Assembly: GCF_002095535.1 (NCBI RefSeq)
Contig: NZ_MLJI01000001.1
Location: 3,089,832-3,153,831 of the forward strand
Direction of reading: 5' to 3'
Length of the DNA stretch: 64,000 nucleotides
DNA from: Pantoea cypripedii
GTDB lineage: Bacteria > Pseudomonadota > Gammaproteobacteria > Enterobacterales > Enterobacteriaceae
The translations under genes and the position numbers were made by a program. This document shows positions 32,116 through 40,955 of the stretch, piece by piece. Each line of letters begins with the position of its first letter. Positions within the stretch are counted from its first letter, which is position 1. Under the pieces are notes generated by a model. It did no database searches. It saw only the letters and a program-made list of their open reading frames with translations, and was not told the origin of the DNA.

Positions 32116-33137
32116 TAATGGATCTCACTCAGATAACGGGCAGAGAAGGCTTTCTGCGCATCGGCCATCTGCTGGTAATCAACCGTTTTGGCACGCGCGT
32201 AATCGCTGTCCGGCAGGAAGTATTTCTTCGCTTCAGGCGACATGGCAGAAGTACGTACCGGGCGCAGGAAAGCGTTGGCCCAGATGGCCTGCCCTTTGTC
32301 CGACAGCACGTAATCGATCACTTTCTTGCCGTTAGCTTCATGCGGCGCGTTCTTCACCAGGCTGATGACATACGGCACGGTGACGGTGCCCTCTTTCGGG
32401 ATCACAAAGGCCACATTGGCATGGTCTTTATATTTGGCGCGATAGGCGTTGAAGTCGTAATCGAGCAGAATCGGGATCTCGCCGGAGAGCAGACGCGCAT
32501 AGGCGGTTTGTTTCGGCACAATCGGCTGATTCGCCTGCAATTTTTTGAACCAGTCCAGACCCGGCGTAAAGTCGTGCATGTTGCCGCCCAGTGCCTGGTT
32601 TACCGCCACTGCCGCTACATAGCCAACAAAGGCGCTGGCCGGATCGAGGTAGCCGATCATGCCTTTGTATTCCGGCTTCAGCAGGTCATTCCAGGATTGC
32701 GGGATCGGCGCGCCACCCAGTGCATCCACGTTGACCATAAAGCCCATGGTGCCCGAATGCAGCGCGACCCATTTACCGTTAGGATCTTTCATGCCCGCCG
32801 GGATCTCATCCCAGTGTTTGGGTTTATAGCTGGCGATGACACCGGCGCTGTCTGCCTGGATACCAAAGCTGACACCGTAATACACCACATCCGCCACCGG
32901 GTTAGCCTGTTCAGCCACCATCTGTGCCAGCGCCTGGCCGGAGTTTTTGTTGTCCTGCGGCACCTGAATGCCGGTGTCTTTGGCGATAGCTTTGAGCTGC
33001 GTGCCCCAGTCAGCCCATTCCGGTGGGCAGTTGTAGCAAATGGCGGTTTCTGCCGCCTGCGTCTGCGCGCTGAGTAGCGAACCGAGCGTCAGGGCCAGCG
33101 CCCCGGCAATGATTTTGACTTTTTTATGCAATTTCAT
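32115..33137 (-). CDS. ABC importer periplasmic substrate-binding protein
   Basis: A 340-residue family 1 extracellular binding protein with a Sec signal peptide (MKLHKKVKIIAGALALTLGS, cleaved near TQA). The mature part starts ETAICYNCPPEWADWG and contains GFMVNVDALGGAPIPQSWND. The fold class covers iron, polyamine, thiamine and 2-aminoethylphosphonate binders, and the neighbouring phosphodiesterase favours an organophosphate ligand; this is inference. Two cysteines in CYNC are unusual near the N-terminus of the mature protein and could form a disulfide. Its ATG overlaps the regulator stop (ATGA). Confidence 0.87.
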   Translation of the reverse strand: MKLHKKVKIIAGALALTLGSLLSAQTQAAETAICYNCPPEWADWGTQLKAIAKDTGIQVPQDNKNSGQALAQMVAEQANPVADVVYYGVSFGIQADSAGVIASYKPKHWDEIPAGMKDPNGKWVALHSGTMGFMVNVDALGGAPIPQSWNDLLKPEYKGMIGYLDPASAFVGYVAAVAVNQALGGNMHDFTPGLDWFKKLQANQPIVPKQTAYARLLSGEIPILLDYDFNAYRAKYKDHANVAFVIPKEGTVTVPYVISLVKNAPHEANGKKVIDYVLSDKGQAIWANAFLRPVRTSAMSPEAKKYFLPDSDYARAKTVDYQQMADAQKAFSARYLSEIH

Positions 33138-34144
33138 GATGGTTCCCTGGTGTTGGCAATAAAGGAAAAAACCGGTGCCGCCACGCTTTCACCTGGCCGC
33201 AGTCGATGTGCCAGTACGCGTGTGCCGCGGCTGGCCTGTTGTAAAAGCATCTCAATGGCGCAGGAACCCAGCCGATCGCCAGGCTGCGCCACGCTTGCCA
33301 GTGAGGGGGCAATTTGTTCACCGATATCGATGCCATCAAATCCCATCACTGAAAGTTGTTGTGGAATGCGTACTCCGGCGCGCTGGGCGTCACCAATCAG
33401 GCTGATCGCCAGCAGATCATTGGTGCAAATTACCGCCGTCAGCGCCGACTCGCCCTGCAACCAGGGTTGCAGCAGCGCGAAATCGGAATGGGTGTGGCTG
33501 GGCATTTCAATCACCGGCAGGGCCGCCTGCTGCATGGCGTCGCAATAGCCCTGATAACGCAGACGGGCGCGATCGGATTGCAGCATCGGTCCGGCAATCA
33601 TGCCGATATGCCGGTGCCCGAGTTGCAGCAGATGATCGGTGGCTTCACGCATCGCCTGGCGGTTATCAACGCAAACCGCAGGCCAGTCGCTGTGCTGCGG
33701 CACGTTATGCGCCAGCACAAACGGCATTTGCGCCTCATGCAGGGTATGCAGCACCGCGCTGTTGTCTGCATCGGCCACGGTTAACACCAGTCCCGCCACC
33801 CGCTGGCGCAGCATATGTTCAACAATCGCCGCTTCGCGTTCGGGCTGATAATCACTGGTCGCCACCAGCAGGCCAAACCCGGCCTGACGCGCTTCACGCT
33901 CCATCGCCTGCAACTGTTGCGAGAAAATCGGGTTAAGCAGAGAAGGCAGCAGCACCCCGAGGGTCGTCGAGTTTTGTGTGCGTAACTGGCGGGCGATGTG
34001 GTTGGGGCGAAAACCCAGTTGCTCCGATGCCGCCAGCACCTTATTTAAGGTATCCGGCCGCAGCAGATGGGGATCAGAGAAGGCACGAGCTGCTGTTGCG
34101 CGCGAGACGCCAGCCAGCTTTGCCACACTCAGTAAATCGGACAT
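33134..34144 (-). CDS. LacI-family regulator of the ABC/phosphodiesterase operon
   Basis: DNA-binding repressor of 336 residues: helix-turn-helix LLSVAKLAGVSRATAARAFSD with hinge helix region, then a periplasmic-binding-protein-like sensor domain (TTLGVLLPSLLNPIFSQQLQ). ATG at 34144 (MSDLLSVAKLAG) has GAGGCG 6 bases upstream; the frame runs 12 codons further into the operator. It is the first gene of the operon and overlaps the binding-protein gene by four bases. A perfect 22-bp palindrome lies 18 bases upstream, so autoregulation together with the importer is likely. Confidence 0.9.
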   Translation of the reverse strand: MSDLLSVAKLAGVSRATAARAFSDPHLLRPDTLNKVLAASEQLGFRPNHIARQLRTQNSTTLGVLLPSLLNPIFSQQLQAMEREARQAGFGLLVATSDYQPEREAAIVEHMLRQRVAGLVLTVADADNSAVLHTLHEAQMPFVLAHNVPQHSDWPAVCVDNRQAMREATDHLLQLGHRHIGMIAGPMLQSDRARLRYQGYCDAMQQAALPVIEMPSHTHSDFALLQPWLQGESALTAVICTNDLLAISLIGDAQRAGVRIPQQLSVMGFDGIDIGEQIAPSLASVAQPGDRLGSCAIEMLLQQASRGTRVLAHRLRPGESVAAPVFSFIANTREPS

Positions 34145-34161
34145 ATTCGCCTCGTTAGTCA

Positions 34162-34183
34162 CCAATGAGATCGATCTCATTGG
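34162..34183. promoter_or_regulatory. Perfect 22-bp palindrome, candidate LacI-family operator
   Basis: The arm CCAATGAGATC is followed at once by its exact reverse complement, giving a central ATCGAT with the CG step typical of LacI-family operators. It sits 18-39 bases before the regulator start codon. Confidence 0.8.
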
Positions 34184-34224
34184 CGCTTAACTTAATGGCG
34201 AACTGTGACAGCCACATCACGCGG

Positions 34225-34262
34225 AGATGACAGCAAGATGACAGCAGCGAAGACTGCTGTCA
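34225..34262 (-). terminator. Hairpin and tandem repeat after the DsrE-like pair
   Basis: A 9-bp stem TGACAGCAG (34239-34247) with CTGCTGTCA (34254-34262) lies six bases past the stop of the upstream gene. On the reverse strand it is followed by TCTTGCTG, not a T run, so it is a weak terminator at best. The arm overlaps a perfect tandem duplication of AGATGACAGCA (34225-34246). Confidence 0.5.
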
Positions 34263-34268
34263 GAGGGA

Positions 34269-34877
34269 TTACAACATCAGGAAGGCATATCCTTCGTTTT
34301 GCAGCGTGGCGACGGTGGTGCCACTGGACAGCGTGTGCGTGACCATCGGGTCAATCCATTCACGTTCCAGCTGATGGAAAGCCACCGACTGATCGCAAAT
34401 CGACACCTTCACCCCGGCTTTTTCCAGTTCGTTGATCAACTTCAGGTTGGGATTGTCCACACCATAGGCTTTACGGAACTGTTCGTTGTTCAGCGCGGCT
34501 GGCACTGCATCGCTGTTAATCGATACCACAAAGTTCAGCTGGTTCAGCGGCACACCTGCGGCGTAATAAAGGTTGGTGACGCGTGCCACACGTTCCAGAC
34601 CGAGGTTCGGCTGGCGGATATCCCCGTCGTTACGGTTAATCTGGAAGACAATTTTGTTGCTCAGGCCTGGCGTATTGCCGGGGTTAAACGCAGGCGTGTT
34701 CACAAAATGAATCTTGCCATAACCGTCGATGGCGGGTGTGCTCCAGAAATCGGCCGGTTCGGTTTTTTTATCCGCAAACTTGTCGCTGACTTTATCAACA
34801 AGGTCGGGAAGCTGAAGCACATTTCCGCCGATAAAACCGGCCAGTGCTGCCACTACAATGTATGTCGCTGGACGCAT
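34269..34877 (-). CDS. Membrane-anchored DsrE-like protein, copy 2
   Basis: A 202-residue protein with an N-terminal membrane helix (TYIVVAALAGFIGGNVLQL) acting as anchor or signal, then a DsrE/DsrF-like domain: GLSNKIVFQINRNDGDI, a block PNLGLERVARVTNLYYAAGV, and VKVSICDQSVAFH with the single cysteine typical of sulfur-relay proteins. The domain is expected to lie in the periplasm. It is a paralogue of the gene at 34911, 33 bases downstream of it. GGAGAAG precedes the ATG at 34877. Function unknown. Confidence 0.8.
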   Translation of the reverse strand: MRPATYIVVAALAGFIGGNVLQLPDLVDKVSDKFADKKTEPADFWSTPAIDGYGKIHFVNTPAFNPGNTPGLSNKIVFQINRNDGDIRQPNLGLERVARVTNLYYAAGVPLNQLNFVVSINSDAVPAALNNEQFRKAYGVDNPNLKLINELEKAGVKVSICDQSVAFHQLEREWIDPMVTHTLSSGTTVATLQNEGYAFLML

Positions 34878-34910
34878 TTCACTTCTCCTCAACCATTATC
34901 AAAAAGCCCG

Positions 34911-35516
34911 TTACATTTGTAGCCATGCATAGCCCTGATTTTGCAGCGTCGACACTGTGGTCGGGCTGGAGAGCGCATGGATCACCGATCTGTCGATCCA
35001 GTCATTGGGGTAGTGATGAAACGCCACCGACTGATCGCATACCGACACCTTCACCCCTTGCTTAGTCAGCTCTGCAATCAGCGGCAGATTGGGGTTATCG
35101 GTGCCATAAAATTGTTTGAAATGCGTGTTATCCAGCATCGCCGGGGTCGCATCACCGGTGACTGACACCACAAAGTGCAGTTGCTCCGCCGGGACGCCCG
35201 AGGCGATATACAGATTCACCACCCTGGCCACACGTTCCAGCCCGAGATTTGGCCGGGCGATATCTCCTTCGTTTTTAGTGAGTTGGAAAACAATTTTGTT
35301 GCTCAGTCCCGCCACCGGTTTAAAGGCCGCATCGGGTTCGTAATGGATCTTGCCGTAGCCATTGATGCCCGGCGTGCTCCAGAACCCTTCCGGGTCGGTC
35401 GGTGGCGAAGAAAAGTGGTTCACGACGCGCTGATAGAGGTCATCGCTTTTACTGGCAACGGCACCAACAAAACCACCGACGATCGCAATCAGGGCATAGG
35501 AGACAACAGAACGCAT
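34911..35516 (-). CDS. Membrane-anchored DsrE-like protein, copy 1
   Basis: A 201-residue paralogue of the next gene: anchor helix (SYALIAIVGGFVGAVAS), conserved FWSTPGINGYGKIHY, GLSNKIVFQLTKNEGDI, PNLGLERVARVVNLYIASGV and VKVSVCDQSVAFHHY with one cysteine. GGAGAG lies 6 bases before the ATG at 35516. First gene of a two-gene unit formed by tandem duplication; no tus/dsr sulfur genes are nearby. Confidence 0.8.
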   Translation of the reverse strand: MRSVVSYALIAIVGGFVGAVASKSDDLYQRVVNHFSSPPTDPEGFWSTPGINGYGKIHYEPDAAFKPVAGLSNKIVFQLTKNEGDIARPNLGLERVARVVNLYIASGVPAEQLHFVVSVTGDATPAMLDNTHFKQFYGTDNPNLPLIAELTKQGVKVSVCDQSVAFHHYPNDWIDRSVIHALSSPTTVSTLQNQGYAWLQM

Positions 35517-36074
35517 AGACACTCTCCGGCAGGCAGGCGCAGTCCGTTTGAACAACGTGCTTTATCTATACCACACCAGGACAACGCCTAAAGCCGCCGG
35601 TTTTCGCGGCTGTACGCGGTTTCATTGCAGGAAAAATAATTAGCGCGGCTCATTGAATAGCAACGCTGATGAAGGAAAGTTGACGAGTTGAAGAATGGCT
35701 GGACGGGAGTTTTACCGGGGAATCCGATTGTCATGACTATCAATGAGGGGAAATATGACCATCCTTTTATGCAGTCCCCTGCTTAACCTTTTGCGTCATG
35801 ATTAATATTGTCGATGGATAAATCAGGCCATCCGCGCATTCTCAGCGCTACTTTTCAGAGTAACCCTGGAAAGATTCATGCCAGATTCAATAATTTTGAG
35901 TAATTTTACCTGAATTTACGCTTATCCAGGCGCAACATCCCAGCAAATGGCGCATTTGTCTTATTCAAATTTTTGCTACTTTTTTCGCCATTCGTCAGCA
36001 ACATTTTGCATTTATCTCATTTCGTGCGTGCGCTTGCTTGTACGATAAGTCTGGTTAAGATAAAAATCCTGTCC
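35517..36074. other. AT-rich gene-free stretch between dsrE-like pair and bepA
   Basis: More than 550 bases with low GC and no convincing gene. A 16-codon frame at 35755-35805 (MTILLCSPLLNLLRHD) has GAGGGG four bases before its ATG and could be a leader peptide, but I know no homologue. The promoter of the dsrE-like pair should be at the left end and that of bepA at the right. The REP pair at 36075 follows. Confidence 0.4.
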
Positions 36075-36133
36075 GTAGCGGCGCGATTTATCGCGCGTCT
36101 TTTCAAAAACAGCGCGATAAATCGCGCCGCTAC
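36075..36133. repeat. REP-like inverted pair (BIME) upstream of bepA
   Basis: Forward unit 36075-36096 and exact inverted unit 36112-36133, separated by 15 bases. It lies 70 bases before the bepA start, so it is probably inside or next to the bepA leader, unlike the convergent-end copies elsewhere. Confidence 0.92.
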
Positions 36134-36203
36134 GGAACAGCATCGCAGAACATTTGCACCACTTACCTGTCCAATTTCAGGTCACTCATTACAGGATCAA
36201 GGC

Positions 36204-37670
36204 ATGTTTAACCGGTTGAAGAAATCAGTGCTGGCGGCCCTTATTCCTGCGCTGCTGCTCACACCCGCGCTGAGCGCCCGCGCCGATGTGAGCGATTCTC
36301 TGCCCGATATGGGCACCACGGCAGGTGCAACGCTGTCGATTAATCAGGAATTGCAGATTGGCGATTTCTATGTGCGTCAGCTGCGTGCCAGCGCCCCGCT
36401 GATCAACGATCCCTTGCTGAATCAATATATCAACCAACTCGGACAGCGGCTGGTCGCGCATGCCAACTCGGTTCGCACCCCGTTTCATTTTTATCTGATC
36501 CAGAATGATGAGCTGAACGCCTTCGCCTTCTTTGGCGGCAACGTGGTGCTGCACTCGGCGCTGTTTCGCTTCACCGATAACGAAAGCCAGCTGGCATCGG
36601 TGATGGCGCACGAAATCTCGCACGTCACCCAGCGCCATCTGGCACGCGCGATGGAAGAACAGAAGAAGAATGCGCCGCTGACCTGGGTCGGTGCGCTCGG
36701 TTCGATTTTGCTGGCGATAGCCAACCCGCAGGCGGGGATGGCCGGGCTGATGGGCACCCTCGCCGGGACGCAACAGGGGATGATCAGCTTTACCCAAAGC
36801 AATGAACAGGAAGCGGACCGCATCGGTATTCAGGTGCTGCAACGCGCCGGGTTTGATCCCCAGGCGATGCCCGCTTTCCTGCAAAAGCTGGCAGATCAAA
36901 GCCGCTTCTCGTCAAAACCACCGGAAATTCTGCTGACGCACCCCCTGCCCGACAGCCGTCTGGCGGATGCGCGCAACCGCGCGAACCAGATGCGTCCGGT
37001 AGTGGTGCAGTCCTCACAGGATTTCTACATGGCGAAAGTTCGTTCCCTCGGCATGTATTCCACCGGCCAGAATCAGCTGACCGATGAGCTGCTGAATCAA
37101 TACGCCAAAGGCAACAGTCGCGAGCAGCAGGCTTCACAGTACGGCAAAGCGGTACAGTTTTTGCAGGCCAAAAGCTTTGAAAACGCGAAGAAAATCATTT
37201 CGCCGATGCTGGCTAAACAGCCGGATAACGTGTGGTTTCTCGATATCATGTCGGATATTGATATCGGCCTGAATCAACCGCAGCAGGCTATCAACATGCT
37301 CAGCAGCGCCAAAGGCAGCAACAACAACGCGGTGATTCAGCTCAACCTGGCGAACGCCTACGTTGAAGCCAAACAACCCGCCAATGCCAGCCGCATCCTC
37401 AATCGTTATACCTGGTCGCACCCGGACGATCCTAATGGCTGGGATCTGCTGGCCCAGGCTTCAGCAGCCCAGGGGTTGCAGGATGAGGAACTCTCGGCGC
37501 GTGCCGAAGGCCTGGCGCTGAATGGTCAGATGGATCAGGCTATCCGGGCACTCAGCCGCGCCAGCGCCCAGGTGCCGCTCGGCAGCCTGAAACAGGCGCG
37601 TTATGATGCGCGCATCGACCAATTTCGTGAGCTGCAAAAACGCTTCCGTCAGTATCAAAAAGGATCTTAA
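36204..37670 (+). CDS. bepA: Periplasmic beta-barrel assembly protease BepA
   Basis: Zinc metalloprotease and chaperone that matures LptD and clears misfolded outer-membrane proteins. Signal peptide [20 protein letters not shown] ending SARA, M48 zinc motif HEISH at residues 136-140, the downstream EADRIG Glu, then C-terminal TPR repeats ([20 protein letters not shown]). 488 residues (E. coli 487). An upstream open frame would add 77 residues but crosses the REP pair and has no homology, so the ATG at 36204 is used. The next gene is yfgD, as in E. coli. Confidence 0.95.
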   Translation: MFNRLKKSVLAALIPALLLTPALSARADVSDSLPDMGTTAGATLSINQELQIGDFYVRQLRASAPLINDPLLNQYINQLGQRLVAHANSVRTPFHFYLIQNDELNAFAFFGGNVVLHSALFRFTDNESQLASVMAHEISHVTQRHLARAMEEQKKNAPLTWVGALGSILLAIANPQAGMAGLMGTLAGTQQGMISFTQSNEQEADRIGIQVLQRAGFDPQAMPAFLQKLADQSRFSSKPPEILLTHPLPDSRLADARNRANQMRPVVVQSSQDFYMAKVRSLGMYSTGQNQLTDELLNQYAKGNSREQQASQYGKAVQFLQAKSFENAKKIISPMLAKQPDNVWFLDIMSDIDIGLNQPQQAINMLSSAKGSNNNAVIQLNLANAYVEAKQPANASRILNRYTWSHPDDPNGWDLLAQASAAQGLQDEELSARAEGLALNGQMDQAIRALSRASAQVPLGSLKQARYDARIDQFRELQKRFRQYQKGS

Positions 37671-37672
37671 TC

Positions 37673-38020
37673 ATGGTGACCATTTATCATAATCCGCGTT
37701 GCAGCAAGAGCCGCGAAACCCTCGCGCTGCTGCAACAGCAGGGAGTGCAGCCGGAAGTGGTGCTGTATCTGGAGACCCCGCCAGACGTAGCCACGCTGAA
37801 AACCTTGCTGAAACAACTCGGGATGAACAGCGCGCGTGAACTGATGCGCCGCAAAGAAGATTTGTATAAATCGCTGGCATTAGCCAACCCGGATCTGAGC
37901 GAAGATCAGCTGCTTCAGGCGCTGGCGGATAACCCGAAACTGATCGAAAGGCCGATTGTGATTAACGGTGAGCAGGCGCGTCTCGGTCGCCCGCCGGAAG
38001 CGGTGCTGGAGATTGTTTAA
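37673..38020 (+). CDS. yfgD: Arsenate-reductase-like protein YfgD
   Basis: ArsC-family thioredoxin-fold protein of 115 residues. HNPRCSKSR carries the catalytic-type Cys with CxxxR spacing, and [20 protein letters not shown] is the C-terminal family motif. It follows bepA by two bases. Its stop overlaps the hda stop by four bases on the other strand. The physiological role of YfgD-type proteins is not established. Confidence 0.92.
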   Translation: MVTIYHNPRCSKSRETLALLQQQGVQPEVVLYLETPPDVATLKTLLKQLGMNSARELMRRKEDLYKSLALANPDLSEDQLLQALADNPKLIERPIVINGEQARLGRPPEAVLEIV

Positions 38021-38718
38021 AGCCCCAGCGCTTCTTTAACAAAGGGAATGGTGAGTTTGCGTTGTGCGCTGATCGAGGCACGATCCAGCCGGTCAAGTGT
38101 GTCGAACAGGGTGCGCATTTCACGGTCGAGGCGTTTCAGCAGGAAGCGCCCGACGTCCTCCGGCAATTCAAATCCGCGAATCCCGGCACGCAGCTGCATC
38201 GCCTGCAATTTGTCGTCATCCGACAGCGGTTGCAAGCGGTAGATTTGGCCCCAGTCGAGGCGTGATGCCAGATCCGGCAACCCGAGGTTAAGCTGACGTG
38301 GCGGACGATCGCCGGTGATCAACAGGCGGGTTTTGCCGATTTCCAGAATGCGGTTGTAGAGATCAAAGATCGCCATTTCCCACTCAGCGTCTCCGGCGAT
38401 ACATTCGATATTGTCGATGCACACCAGCGCCAGATGCTCCATGCCTTCCAGCACGTCGGGAACAAACCAGGTGCGCTTATCCAGCGGGACGTAACCCACC
38501 GCTTCGCCACGCGCCGACATTTCCGCGCAGGCCGCATGCAGCAGATGGCTGCGGCCACCGCCTTCGCGTGACCAGAAATAGAGATAGCTGCCGTGTTGCT
38601 GCCCCAGCGCGCCCTGTAGCGCAGCAAGGAGGGACGGATTTTCCCCCGGCCAGAAGCTGGCAAAGGTTTCGTCATCAGGTAAGTAAAGTGGCAGTGAAAG
38701 CTGTGCCGGCGTGTTCAG
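38017..38718 (-). CDS. hda: DnaA regulatory inactivator Hda (CTG start)
   Basis: AAA+ protein that with the DNA-loaded beta clamp converts DnaA-ATP to DnaA-ADP. The N-terminal clamp-binding motif QLSLPL is visible, followed by a degenerate Walker A ([14 protein letters not shown]), Walker B CIDNIEC and sensor-II region [14 protein letters not shown]. No ATG or GTG fits near the N-terminus; CTG at 38716-38718 has TGAGGTG just upstream and gives 233 residues, the exact E. coli Hda length, starting [11 protein letters not shown]. coli hda is known to start at CUG. Confidence 0.93.
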   Translation of the reverse strand: MNTPAQLSLPLYLPDDETFASFWPGENPSLLAALQGALGQQHGSYLYFWSREGGGRSHLLHAACAEMSARGEAVGYVPLDKRTWFVPDVLEGMEHLALVCIDNIECIAGDAEWEMAIFDLYNRILEIGKTRLLITGDRPPRQLNLGLPDLASRLDWGQIYRLQPLSDDDKLQAMQLRAGIRGFELPEDVGRFLLKRLDREMRTLFDTLDRLDRASISAQRKLTIPFVKEALGL

Positions 38719-38811
38719 AAGCACCTCAGGGTATGAACGGGCAGAAAACCGGGCAAGTTTATCATGATCCTTGCCAGAGATGAACCGGGCTTCCCTGCCC
38801 GGCAAAGACGC

Positions 38812-40095
38812 TTAGGATTCGCGTTGATCTTCAGCGTCCAGCACCACTTCTTCCGGGCGTAACAGGCTGATTACGCGGAAAATCAGGCTGAGTGCCACAC
38901 CGACGATGGTCGCCAGCGCCATGCCTTTCAGCTCGGCAGCACCGATATGCACTTTCGCGCCACTGACGCCGATGATCAGGATCACCGAGGTGAGGATCAG
39001 GTTCTGCGCTTTGTTGTAATCCACTTTGGATTCAATCAGCACACGGATACCGGAGGCACCGATCACCCCGTACAGCAGCAAAGAGACGCCGCCCATCACC
39101 GGCACCGGGATCGCCTGAATCGCCGCCGCCAGTTTGCCGACGCAGGACAGCAGGATCGCCAAAATCGCCGCGCCGCCGATCACCCAGGTGCTGTAGACAC
39201 GGGTAATCGCCATCACGCCAATGTTTTCACCGTAGGTGGTGTTAGGCGTCGAACCGAAGAAACCGGAGATCATGGTGGAGAGACCGTTGGCAAACATCGA
39301 ACGATGCAGGCCGGGATCGCGGATCAGATCTTTTTTGACGATATTCGCCGTCACCACCAGGTGACCGACGTGCTCGGCAATCACCACCAGCGCCGCAGGC
39401 AGAATGGTCAGCATCGCTGCCCACTCGAAGCGTGGCGTGTAGAAGGTTGGCAGCGCGAACCAGGGCGCATTCACCACCGAAGCCCAGTTGACGATCCCCA
39501 TAAAGGAAGAGAGCGCGTAGCCCACCAGCACACCGATCAGAATCGGGATGATGGCGAAGAAACCCCGGAACAGCACCGAACCGAAAACGGTCACACCGAG
39601 CGTAACCATCGAGATAAACACGGTGGTGCCATCCGGTGAGGTGCCCTCAGCGGGCAGCAGTCCGGCCATATTAGCTGCCACACCCGCCAGTTCCAGGCCG
39701 ATAACCGCGACAATGGCGCCCATCGCTGCAGGCGGGAACATCACATCCAGCCAGCCGGTACCGGCTTTTTTCACAATCAGCGCCACCACACAGAACAGGA
39801 AGCCGCAGAGGATAAAGCCCCCCAGCGCCACTTCATAGCCCAGCGGCAGCAGCAGCAACACCGGCGAAATAAAAGCAAAGCTGGAGCCGAGATAGGCCGG
39901 AATTTTACCTTTACAGATAAACAGGTACAGCAGCGTACCGACACCGTTAAACAGCAACACCGTGGCCGGGTTGATGTGGAACAGAATCGGCACCAGCACC
40001 GTTGCACCAAACATGGCAAACAGATGTTGCAGGCTGAGTGGAATGGTTTTGAGTAGCGGCGGTCGTTCGTTAACGCCGATGGCGCGACGAGTCAT
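38812..40095 (-). CDS. uraA: Uracil:proton symporter UraA
   Basis: Inner-membrane uracil permease of the NAT/NCS2 family, 427 residues with 14 membrane segments. NAT signature stretch FGSTPNTTYGENIGVMAITR and the substrate-site Glu in VIAEHVGHLVVTANIVKKDL match E. coli UraA. The N-terminus MTRRAIGVNERPPLL and C-terminus RPEEVVLDAED are the E. coli ones. Downstream of upp in the same operon (71 bases apart), so uracil uptake and salvage are co-expressed. Confidence 0.97.
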   Translation of the reverse strand: MTRRAIGVNERPPLLKTIPLSLQHLFAMFGATVLVPILFHINPATVLLFNGVGTLLYLFICKGKIPAYLGSSFAFISPVLLLLPLGYEVALGGFILCGFLFCVVALIVKKAGTGWLDVMFPPAAMGAIVAVIGLELAGVAANMAGLLPAEGTSPDGTTVFISMVTLGVTVFGSVLFRGFFAIIPILIGVLVGYALSSFMGIVNWASVVNAPWFALPTFYTPRFEWAAMLTILPAALVVIAEHVGHLVVTANIVKKDLIRDPGLHRSMFANGLSTMISGFFGSTPNTTYGENIGVMAITRVYSTWVIGGAAILAILLSCVGKLAAAIQAIPVPVMGGVSLLLYGVIGASGIRVLIESKVDYNKAQNLILTSVILIIGVSGAKVHIGAAELKGMALATIVGVALSLIFRVISLLRPEEVVLDAEDQRES

Positions 40096-40130
40096 TCAGT
40101 TATCCCCTTGAGTTGTGTGGTGCTTTTTTG

Positions 40131-40158
40131 CCAAAAAAAAGCCGACTCTCTGGCCGGC
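40131..40158 (-). terminator. Intra-operon terminator between upp and uraA
   Basis: On the reverse strand AGCCG pairs with CGGCT around a 10-base loop and is followed by eight T, 9 bases past the upp stop. With no separate uraA promoter obvious, it probably lowers uraA expression relative to upp. Confidence 0.65.
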
Positions 40159-40166
40159 TGCTTTAT

Positions 40167-40793
40167 TTATTTGGTTCCGAAAATCTTGTCACCGGCATCG
40201 CCGAGACCAGGAATAATGTAGCCCTTCTCGTTCAGGCCTTTATCAATAGACGCGGTGTACAGCTCCACATCCGGGTGCGCTTTTTCCAGTGCGGCAATCC
40301 CTTCCGGTGCCGCCACCAGCACCAGTACCTTGATGCTGTTACAACCGGCTTTTTTCAGCAGGTCGATGGTGGCGATCATTGATCCACCGGTTGCCAGCAT
40401 CGGGTCAACCACCAGCGCCATGCGTTCTTCGATGTTGGAAACCAGTTTCTGGAAGTAAGGTACCGGCTCAAGGGTTTCTTCATCACGATAAACACCCACT
40501 ACGCTGATACGTGCGCTCGGTACGTGCTCCAGCACCCCTTCCATCATGCCCAGGCCAGCACGCAGAATCGGCACCACTGTAATTTTTTTGCCTTTGATTT
40601 GTTCGATTTCTACCGGGCCATTCCAGCCTTCGATGGTAACGCGCTCGGTTGCCAGGTCGGCAGTGGCTTCATAAGTCAACAGGCTGCCTACTTCCGAGGC
40701 CAGTTCGCGGAATCGCTTGGTGCTGACATCATGCTCACGCATCAGGCCCAGTTTATGTTTGACCAGCGGGTGTTTGACTTCCACGATCTTCAT
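40167..40793 (-). CDS. upp: Uracil phosphoribosyltransferase Upp
   Basis: Makes UMP from uracil and PRPP. 208 residues, the E. coli length, with [19 protein letters not shown] at the start, the PRPP loop [12 protein letters not shown] and the C-terminal uracil-binding [24 protein letters not shown] lies before the ATG. The promoter carries a UTP-sensing start region; it is followed by uraA. Confidence 0.98.
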   Translation of the reverse strand: MKIVEVKHPLVKHKLGLMREHDVSTKRFRELASEVGSLLTYEATADLATERVTIEGWNGPVEIEQIKGKKITVVPILRAGLGMMEGVLEHVPSARISVVGVYRDEETLEPVPYFQKLVSNIEERMALVVDPMLATGGSMIATIDLLKKAGCNSIKVLVLVAAPEGIAALEKAHPDVELYTASIDKGLNEKGYIIPGLGDAGDKIFGTK

Positions 40794-40820
40794 GAGTGTT
40801 CTCCCGGAATTGTGTTGAGC

Positions 40821-40843
40821 GAAAAAAAAATCGCCGGATTATA
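40821..40843 (-). promoter_or_regulatory. upp promoter with UTP-sensing GA(T)9 start
   Basis: On the reverse strand TATAAT (40838-40843) is followed by CCGGC, then GA and nine T. In E. coli upp, G at position 6 and A at position 7 after the -10 box are alternative starts and slippage on the T run represses the gene at high UTP; here the G and A are at exactly those positions. No good -35 box is seen. Confidence 0.85.
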
Positions 40844-40955
40844 CCGCCTTTTTTCCGCGACGCCATATGTCATTGGTCAATACAACGCCCTGCTCCCTCC
40901 GGGATTAAGGATTAGCGAAAAAGCGGTACTGTGCAAAGGCAGCGTGAGATGGGAC

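Noticed and set aside
32118..33077. 319-codon forward frame opposite the ABC binding protein
   Set aside because: Antisense shadow; composition is His/Arg/Gln-rich without a domain, while the reverse-strand frame has signal peptide and family motifs.
35973..36203. N-terminal extension of bepA by 77 codons
   Set aside because: It reads through the REP pair and precedes a perfect signal peptide start at 36204; E. coli length fits the shorter form.
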